This document shows positions 5,087 to 9,834 of a stretch of DNA of 9,834 nt, piece after piece. This stretch comes from an uncultured Eubacterium sp. (GTDB taxonomy: Bacteria; Bacillota; Clostridia; Lachnospirales; Lachnospiraceae), in the NCBI GenBank assembly GCA_934317205.1, contig CAKREL010000083.1, positions 1-9,834 on the forward strand. The letters run 5' to 3'. A program made the position numbers and the translations under genes. The notes beneath the pieces were generated by a model. The model was given only the letters and a program-made list of their open reading frames with translations, was not told where the DNA came from and searched no databases. Within the stretch, counting starts at the first letter, position 1. Each line of letters opens with the position of its first letter.

Positions 5087-6196
5087 ATGACAAAGTTTTC
5101 ACCTGATGCATTTAACGAAGTCCTCGCTGCCTACGACTGGGGAGAAGGCACACTGACTTATAATGCCTATGGGGAAGGACATATTAACATTACAAATCTT
5201 GTAACCGTTTCTTCCGAATCAGAAACCAAACGTTTTATCCTGCAACGGATCAACACAGATATTTTTACCGATCCAAAAGCACTGATGGAAAATATCTGCA
5301 ACGTTACTTCTTATTTGAAAAATGTCATTGAAAAACGTGGAGGCGACACCGAACGCGAAACTATGACAGTGGTTCACACCAAAAACGGACTGCCTTATTT
5401 TACAGATTCCGAACAGGGCGTATGGCGTGTATATAATTTTGTGGAGCATACCATCTGCCTGCAACAGTGCAGAGATGCTAACGATTTTTATACCTCTGCG
5501 AAAGCTTTCGGACAGTTCCAGAAAAATCTGTCCGACTATGATGCTTCTACTTTGCATGAAACCATTCCGAATTTTCATAATACCCCGGATCGTTTCCGCA
5601 AATTCAAAGAAGCTCTCGCTGCTGATGTTATGCATCGTGCAGCAGAAGTTGCTGAAGAAATTGCCTTTATCGAAGCTCATGAAGCAGACTGTTCTTATAT
5701 GACAGACCTTCTTGCTGCAGGAAAAATACCGTTACGTGTAACACACAATGACACAAAATTAAACAATATCCTACTGGATGACAAAACCAGTGAAGCACTA
5801 TGTATCATTGATCTCGACACTGTAATGCCTGGACTTGCAGCCAATGATTTTGGTGATTCCATTCGTTTTGGTGCCAATCACAATGCCGAGGATGAGCCGG
5901 ATCTGTCAAAGGTTAATTTCTCACTGGAATTATTTGAAGCATATACAAAAGGATTTCTGGAAATTGCCGGAGATGCTCTGACTCCATTGGAAGTTGAGAC
6001 ATTGCCATGGGGTGCAAAGCTTATGACATTAGAGTGTGGCATTCGATTCCTGACAGATTATCTGGAAGGAGATCATTATTTTGCCGTTCATCGCCCTGGA
6101 CAGAATCTTGACCGTGCACGAACACAGTTCAAACTTGTGCGCGATATGGAAGCATGTTGGGATGAAATGAATGCTATTGTATCTAAATACCGTTAA
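5087..6196 (+). CDS. nahK: N-acetylhexosamine 1-kinase (NahK/LnpB-like phosphotransferase)
   Basis: A 369-residue kinase of the aminoglycoside-phosphotransferase fold. Recalled sequence similarity to bifidobacterial NahK (lnpB of the lacto-N-biose pathway) runs along the whole protein: YGEGHINITNLV (28-39), RFILQRINTDIF (49-60), WRVYNFVEHT (113-122), VTHNDTKLNNILLD (218-231) with catalytic Asp222 and Asn227, IIDLDTVMPG (240-249) with metal-binding Asp242 and Asp244, FGDSIRFGA, and MTLECGIRFLTDYLEGD. NahK phosphorylates GlcNAc or GalNAc at C1 with ATP. The start is ATG 5087, nine bases after AAGGAG; an in-frame TTG at 5063 precedes the site and is unlikely. It follows the nucleotidyltransferase in one operon and ends at a strong terminator. 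No lacto-N-biose phosphorylase or galT-like gene is visible here. Exact sugar preference is not shown by sequence. Confidence 0.9.
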   Translation: MTKFSPDAFNEVLAAYDWGEGTLTYNAYGEGHINITNLVTVSSESETKRFILQRINTDIFTDPKALMENICNVTSYLKNVIEKRGGDTERETMTVVHTKNGLPYFTDSEQGVWRVYNFVEHTICLQQCRDANDFYTSAKAFGQFQKNLSDYDASTLHETIPNFHNTPDRFRKFKEALAADVMHRAAEVAEEIAFIEAHEADCSYMTDLLAAGKIPLRVTHNDTKLNNILLDDKTSEALCIIDLDTVMPGLAANDFGDSIRFGANHNAEDEPDLSKVNFSLELFEAYTKGFLEIAGDALTPLEVETLPWGAKLMTLECGIRFLTDYLEGDHYFAVHRPGQNLDRARTQFKLVRDMEACWDEMNAIVSKYR

Positions 6197-6202
6197 AGAA
6201 GA

Positions 6203-6240
6203 AGAACCAGGAGTTTACAAAAACTCCTGGTTCTTTTTTT
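6203..6240 (+). terminator. Strong rho-independent terminator of the nahK operon
   Basis: AGAACCAGGAGTTT (6203-6216) and AAACTCCTGGTTCT (6221-6234) form a perfect 14-bp stem with an ACAA loop, running into a T tract (6234-6240). In the other direction the stem is followed by TTCTTCTTT, so it may also weakly stop transcription from pyk, which converges on it. Confidence 0.95.
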
Positions 6241-6300
6241 ATATCCTGTTCTTTTTTCACAGATTCTTTTTTATAAATCACAAAATTTAAAGGCAGCGTT

Positions 6301-8052
6301 TTAACTATTACAGCTAACTACACCTTTTTTGCAATCTAATGTAACAAATGCACCAGATTTCAAAATTTGTGTTGCGTTTACAGCGCCAGCTAACACTGGA
6401 ATATCAAGACTAAGTCCTGCAATTGCTCCATGTGTATTAACACCCTCCGCTTCAATGATCAGACCGGATGCCAGTCTAAGCTGCGGCATCATCTCATTGC
6501 AGGTGTCTTTTGCTACAATAATATCTCCCGCTTTAAATTTTTCTTTTAATTCATCCACAGAGTTTACTACACACATATTTGCAGCAGCAGTTCTATCATT
6601 CAATCCTTTTCCCTGCATCAGAATATGTCCTGCCACATGCACTTTGATCATGTTTGTAGTTCCGGAAATACCAAGCGGTACACCGGCTGTCAGGACAACG
6701 ATTTCTCCCTGTTTGATCAGTCCCATTTCTTCTGCTTTATCTACCGCATGATCAAATAACTCATCTGAATTATGTTTTAATTCTACAAGTAACGGAGTCA
6801 CACCCCAGGAAAGGTTCATTTTTCTGCATACATCCTTGTTAACAGAGCATCCGATGATCGGGCAAGTCGGACGATATTTGGATACCATGCGTGCAGTACG
6901 ACCAGAATTTGATACTGTAATAATTGCAGATGCATTCAGATCCATTGCTGTTGTACATGTTGCGTGAGCAATCGCATTAGTAATATCAGGATTAATCAGG
7001 ATTCCGCGCTTTTTCAAGCGAGAAGTATAATTGATATCCTGCTCGGTACGAGATGCAATTTTTACCATGGTCTGCAATGCTTCCACCGGATAATCACCGG
7101 CAGCTGTCTCGCCGGAAAGCATGATGGCACTGGTTCCGTCATAAACAGCATTCGCTACATCAGTCGCCTCCGCACGGGTCGGACGCGGATGCTTCATCAT
7201 AGAATCCAGCATCTGTGTGGCAGTGATAACCTGCTTTCCTGCTTTATATACTTTCTCAATCAGGACTTTCTGAATGACCGGAACATCCTCCATTGGGATT
7301 TCGACACCCATATCACCTCGAGCTACCATGATACCGTCAGATACGCGGATGATTTCATCGATATTATCCACACCCTGTTTATTCTCAATTTTTGCGATAA
7401 TATTGATGCTCTTGCAATCATGCTCTTCCAGTATCTTGCGGATCTGTAAAATATCATCAGCTGTTCTTGTAAAAGATGCTGCGATAAAGTCAAAACCATT
7501 TTCAATACCAAATACAATATCACTGTAATCTGTCTCGCTGATAAATGGCATAGAAAGTTCTACGTTTGGCACGTTAACGCCTTTTTTATTGGAAATCATA
7601 CCGCCGTTGATAACTTCACAGACAATATCTGTATCATCCAGACGAACCACTTTCATTTCAATCAGACCATCATCGATCAGAATACGGTCACCGACTTTGA
7701 CATCATTATGAAGATCTTCGTATGTGATGGCTACGCGGTTTTCGTCACCTACGAAATCTCCCAGTGCCAATGTAAACAGCTGACCTTCCTTTAATTCTGC
7801 TTTACCGCCCTCTAACTCTTTCAGACGGATTTCCGGTCCTTTCGTATCCAGTAAAGATGCCACTGGAAGTTCCAGTTCTTCACGTAATGCCACCAGTTTG
7901 TCCAGACGCGCTTTCTGCTCTTCATGAGAACCATGAGAAAAATTAAAACGTGCAACATTCATTCCCTCCAGCATCAACTGTCGGAGTACATCACCTTTAT
8001 CTGTAGATGGTCCAAGTGTGCAGACGATTTTTGTTTTACGGATTTCTTTCAT
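6301..8052 (-). CDS. pyk: Pyruvate kinase with C-terminal PEP-utiliser-like domain
   Basis: Transfers phosphate from phosphoenolpyruvate to ADP, giving pyruvate and ATP, the last step of glycolysis. The 583 residues fit the Bacillus-type enzyme, which carries an extra domain of about 100 residues. Motifs are KIVCTLGPST near the start, MNVARFNFSHG (31-41) with Arg35, DTKGPEIR (69-76), IIAKIEN with catalytic Lys221, MVARGDMGVE (242-251), TATQMLDSM and SGETAAGDYP. Glu112 in AITYED matches the residue associated with K+-dependent pyruvate kinases. The extra domain (about 490-583) has GVNTHGAIAGLSLDIPVLAG with His541 where PEP synthases and enzyme I have their phospho-histidine; in pyruvate kinases this domain is not known to be catalytic. 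AAAGGA lies 11 bases before ATG 8052. It is convergent with the nahK operon and separated from arcC by about 190 bp with its own promoter. Confidence 0.98.
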   Translation of the reverse strand: MKEIRKTKIVCTLGPSTDKGDVLRQLMLEGMNVARFNFSHGSHEEQKARLDKLVALREELELPVASLLDTKGPEIRLKELEGGKAELKEGQLFTLALGDFVGDENRVAITYEDLHNDVKVGDRILIDDGLIEMKVVRLDDTDIVCEVINGGMISNKKGVNVPNVELSMPFISETDYSDIVFGIENGFDFIAASFTRTADDILQIRKILEEHDCKSINIIAKIENKQGVDNIDEIIRVSDGIMVARGDMGVEIPMEDVPVIQKVLIEKVYKAGKQVITATQMLDSMMKHPRPTRAEATDVANAVYDGTSAIMLSGETAAGDYPVEALQTMVKIASRTEQDINYTSRLKKRGILINPDITNAIAHATCTTAMDLNASAIITVSNSGRTARMVSKYRPTCPIIGCSVNKDVCRKMNLSWGVTPLLVELKHNSDELFDHAVDKAEEMGLIKQGEIVVLTAGVPLGISGTTNMIKVHVAGHILMQGKGLNDRTAAANMCVVNSVDELKEKFKAGDIIVAKDTCNEMMPQLRLASGLIIEAEGVNTHGAIAGLSLDIPVLAGAVNATQILKSGAFVTLDCKKGVVSCNS

Positions 8053-8083
8053 AAGTATACTATTCCTTTCCTGTAACTTTTGA

Positions 8084-8130
8084 AAATCAAATGATTTTTA
8101 TATATAGTAAATTTGATTTAACCAATTCAA
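8084..8130 (-). promoter_or_regulatory. pyk promoter region with a 9-bp inverted repeat around the -10 box
   Basis: Two overlapping minus-strand promoter readings exist: TTGGTT (8120-8125), 17 bases, TATAAA (8097-8102); or TTGAAT (8125-8130), 18 bases, TATATA (8101-8106). A perfect inverted repeat, AAATCAAAT (8084-8092) and ATTTGATTT (8111-8119), flanks the -10 box. It could be an operator, or a leader hairpin if transcription starts further upstream. Confidence 0.5.
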
Positions 8131-8131
8131 G

Positions 8132-8195
8132 AATGCCCTCGGCATTGTTGTTCACCACCTGCAAAGGTGGGAGTCATCTCACATCTGATATAAAC
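8132..8195. repeat. Structured repeat, copy 2 (upstream of pyk)
   Basis: Read on the plus strand, the stem AATGCC-CTC-GGCATT (8132-8146) is followed by a linker with TTGTT. Then come CCACCT-GCAA-AGGTGG (8155-8170), GTGGGAGT (8167-8174) and CTGATATAAAC. The order and several exact words match copy 1 at 2591-2676. Both copies lie in the same orientation in gaps between minus-strand genes. Confidence 0.5.
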
Positions 8196-8202
8196 TGTAA
8201 AA

Positions 8203-8234
8203 GGGATAATACACGCTCTATCATGCATTATCCC
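8203..8234 (-). terminator. Probable arcC terminator
   Basis: GGGATAATGCA and TGTATTATCCC form an 11-bp stem with one G-U pair and a 10-base loop, 12 bases after the arcC stop. Only TTTTA follows on the minus strand, a weak T run. Long T runs follow it on the plus strand, but no plus-strand gene ends here. Confidence 0.65.
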
Positions 8235-8246
8235 CCATTTTTGTTT

Positions 8247-9179
8247 TTATTTTTTTATAATTGTACCTGTCTGGCCAGCCATAGCTGCTTCGATACTCCC
8301 CAATTTCGTAATCAGCACCCGGCGTGTTGCATAATCATCGATGTAAGAAATTGCTGTCTCAATTTTCGGAAGCATAGTTCCCTCTCCAAACTCTCTCTCA
8401 GCAATATATTTCTGTGCCTCTGCACAGGTCATCTCACGGATCGGTTCCTGCTTATCTGTGCCATAATTCTTATAGACACATTCCTCACCAGTCAAAATGA
8501 TCAGCATATCTGCTTCAACACCATCTGCCAGTAAGCCGGCAATAAGATCTTTTTCGATAACTGCACTCGCACCTTTTAAAACTGTACCCTGCTCCAGTAC
8601 CGGAATTCCACCGCCACCAGCTGCAATAACAACCTGATCTGCATTCATCAGTGCATTAACTGCATCCAGCTCAACGATTTCATGCGGTGTCGGTGCTGCC
8701 AGGATTCTGCGGTATCCATCTTCTGTCTTTACAACGTGATTACCTTTCTTCTCTTCCTCGTCAGCTTCTTCTTCTGTCATAACACGTCCAATGATCTTGC
8801 TCGGTTTATAAAAAGCTTCGTCATATGGATCTACGATAACCTGTGTCAGAATTGTCGATACTGTACGGTATACACCGCGGTTCATCAGCTCTGTACGGAT
8901 TGCATTCTGCAAGTCATATCCGATATATCCCTGACTCATTGCCGAACACACAGACATTGGTGTCGCTGTATAGTCTGTATATAATCTGTGAAACTCAGAC
9001 ATCGCTGTATGGATCATTCCAACCTGTGGTCCATTGCTGTGAGTGATAACCACCTGACAATCATCCTGAATTAAATCAGCAATCGCCTTAGCTGTACGAC
9101 GGGTTGCTTCTTTCTGCTCCGGAAGCGTTGTTCCCAGCGCATCATGTCCAAGTGCAATTGCAATTCTTTTTTTCTTCAT
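8247..9179 (-). CDS. arcC: Carbamate kinase
   Basis: Makes ATP from carbamoyl phosphate and ADP, releasing carbamate (the last step of arginine, agmatine or purine/allantoin-type fermentations), in the cytoplasm. The 310 residues match the family and the amino acid kinase fold. Motifs are THSNGPQVG (46-54), MSVCSAMSQGYIGYDLQNA (75-93), GRVMTEEEA, YRRILAAPTP, VVIAAGGGGIPV (183-194), GASAVIEKD with Lys210, ADMLIILTG, and GTMLPKIETA. It looks closest to the YqeA-like branch. The usual N-terminal GGNAL reads GHDAL (11-15) here. The start is ATG 9179, eight bases after GGAGG; the in-frame ATG at 9194 overlaps the site. No arginine deiminase or carbamoyltransferase gene is next to it, so the carbamoyl-phosphate source is unknown. 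Confidence 0.95.
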   Translation of the reverse strand: MKKKRIAIALGHDALGTTLPEQKEATRRTAKAIADLIQDDCQVVITHSNGPQVGMIHTAMSEFHRLYTDYTATPMSVCSAMSQGYIGYDLQNAIRTELMNRGVYRTVSTILTQVIVDPYDEAFYKPSKIIGRVMTEEEADEEEKKGNHVVKTEDGYRRILAAPTPHEIVELDAVNALMNADQVVIAAGGGGIPVLEQGTVLKGASAVIEKDLIAGLLADGVEADMLIILTGEECVYKNYGTDKQEPIREMTCAEAQKYIAEREFGEGTMLPKIETAISYIDDYATRRVLITKLGSIEAAMAGQTGTIIKK

Positions 9180-9218
9180 CTCAACTGCCTCCAATACTCG
9201 TAAAAGTCTGTTTTGTTC

Positions 9219-9247
9219 ATTTTAGCACAAGATAGAGACAGCGTAAA
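9219..9247 (-). promoter_or_regulatory. arcC promoter (extended -10)
   Basis: On the minus strand, TTTACG (9242-9247), 17 bases, then TAAAAT (9219-9224) preceded by TGC, giving an extended -10 element. The predicted start near 9212 leaves a short leader before the GGAGG site. This supports arcC as a separate transcription unit from htrA. Confidence 0.6.
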
Positions 9248-9266
9248 GAAGTTTTCACATACAAAA

Positions 9267-9330
9267 CGCATTACAGATAAAAGCTCACTTGCAAATATCA
9301 CATGTGAACTGTAATTTTTTCTGTAATGCG
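9267..9330 (-). terminator. Large inverted repeat, probable htrA terminator
   Basis: CGCATTACAGATAAAA (9267-9282) and TTTTTTCTGTAATGCG (9315-9330) form a 16-bp stem with one mismatch, closing a 32-base interior. That interior holds the palindrome TCACATGTGA (9298-9307). On the minus strand the stem is followed by TTTTGTATG, consistent with a terminator for htrA. CTGTAAT occurs twice (9309-9315 and 9321-9327), so the left arm could pair with either. It lies 20 bp upstream of the arcC -35 box. Confidence 0.6.
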
Positions 9331-9363
9331 CATGTATCTATTTTATTATCTTCTTACTAATCT

Positions 9364-9834
9364 TTAATTGCCGTAACCAAAAAACTGTTCCAGGCTATTG
9401 CTGCTGTCATTGTTTCCATATCCAGGAATAGAATACTGTCCATTGGAATCTGACTGACTGCTATTGCTCTGGCTTGTTGTGTTGGTCTGCTGCTCGGATG
9501 CATTATCCAGTGTAACTTTCAATGTCTGCTCCTGGTAACCTTTTCCGTCACTGTTTCTCTGAACTGTAATCTCAACAGTCTCACCAGCTTTGTAATACTG
9601 TAATTCGTCTTTTAACTGAGAAATAGAGGTAATGGTTGTATTGCCAAGTTTTGTGATGATGTCACCTCTCTGGATACCTGCCTTTGCTGCTGCACCGCCA
9701 TCTGTAGTTCCGCTGACATAAACCCCTTCCGGGACATTGTATTTCTCAGCCTCTTCAGAGGTAACATCCTGTCCGGTAATATTTAAAAATCCATAATCAC
9801 TGGTCAGTTTATCTCTGGTCTCCTGATTCATCAG
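9364..9834 (-). CDS. htrA: HtrA/DegP-like serine protease, C-terminal PDZ part (cut by right window edge)
   Basis: The frame is open to the right edge, so only the last 157 codons or so, including the stop, are seen and the trypsin-like catalytic domain is outside the window. The visible part begins with LMNQETRDKL, typical of the linker after the protease domain. It continues into one PDZ domain: YGFLNITGQDVTSEEAEKYN, GVYVSGTTDGGAAAKAGIQ, RGDIITKLGNTTITSISQLKDEL, and VEITVQRNSDG (about residues 13-110). HtrA proteins degrade or refold misfolded proteins outside the cytoplasmic membrane. After the PDZ domain comes a tail of about 45 residues rich in Ser, Asn and Gln, with PGYGNN and a terminal FFGYGN. 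The product is probably membrane-anchored at its unseen N terminus. Family assignment from the PDZ domain and linker is good; the protease part is inferred. Confidence 0.88.
   Translation of the reverse strand: MMNQETRDKLTSDYGFLNITGQDVTSEEAEKYNVPEGVYVSGTTDGGAAAKAGIQRGDIITKLGNTTITSISQLKDELQYYKAGETVEITVQRNSDGKGYQEQTLKVTLDNASEQQTNTTSQSNSSQSDSNGQYSIPGYGNNDSSNSLEQFFGYGN

Noticed and set aside
6964..7449. Plus-strand frames antisense to pyk, and similar frames antisense to arcC
   Set aside because: The minus-strand genes carry full family motifs; the antisense products show no domain and no ribosome binding site of note.
1..9834. CRISPR array, toxin-antitoxin pair, defence island or complete insertion sequence
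   Set aside because: There are no regularly spaced repeats, no transposase or toxin-like reading frames, and all sizeable frames are accounted for by housekeeping or metabolic genes.

Overview
The window looks like a chromosomal segment from a gut-type Firmicute, most likely a member of the Lachnospiraceae. This is inferred from the moderately AT-rich sequence, strong AGGAGG-type ribosome binding sites, sigma-A-like promoters and the character of the encoded proteins; no database search was possible. Almost everything is transcribed leftward (minus strand). The exception is a two-gene rightward operon in the middle.

Layout from left to right. (1) The 5' part of a polyphosphate kinase gene (ppk1, minus) runs off the left edge and has two competing starts. 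(2) A MOSC-domain protein (minus). (3) A tRNA-Tyr(GTA) gene (minus) with its own promoter, a leader hairpin, a terminator, and downstream of it a 27-bp duplicate of its 3' end that resembles an integration scar. (4) nagA then nagB (minus), the catabolic route for N-acetylglucosamine 6-phosphate, separated by a 181-bp structured spacer. (5) Divergent from nagA, a plus-strand operon of a sugar-1-phosphate nucleotidyltransferase and an N-acetylhexosamine 1-kinase (NahK/LnpB-like), ended by a very strong terminator. (6) Pyruvate kinase with a C-terminal PEP-utiliser-like domain (minus, convergent with the operon). (7) A stand-alone carbamate kinase (minus). (8) The C-terminal PDZ part of an HtrA/DegP-like protease (minus) that runs off the right edge.

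The centre (about 1770-6240) reads as an amino-sugar locus with two fates. NagA and NagB deacetylate and deaminate GlcNAc-6-P into glycolysis. The divergent operon would phosphorylate free HexNAc at C1 and could then make a nucleotide sugar directly. The NahK similarity to the lacto-N-biose/galacto-N-biose pathway kinase suggests use of host mucin or milk glycans. Pyruvate kinase and carbamate kinase are both ATP-forming enzymes but show no operon link to the amino-sugar genes.

The most unusual non-coding signals are the tRNA-Tyr 3'-end duplication, two diverged copies of a structured repeat (about 2591-2676 and 8132-8195), and several long inverted repeats in intergenic regions. I did not find a CRISPR array, a complete mobile element, or a recognisable defence system.
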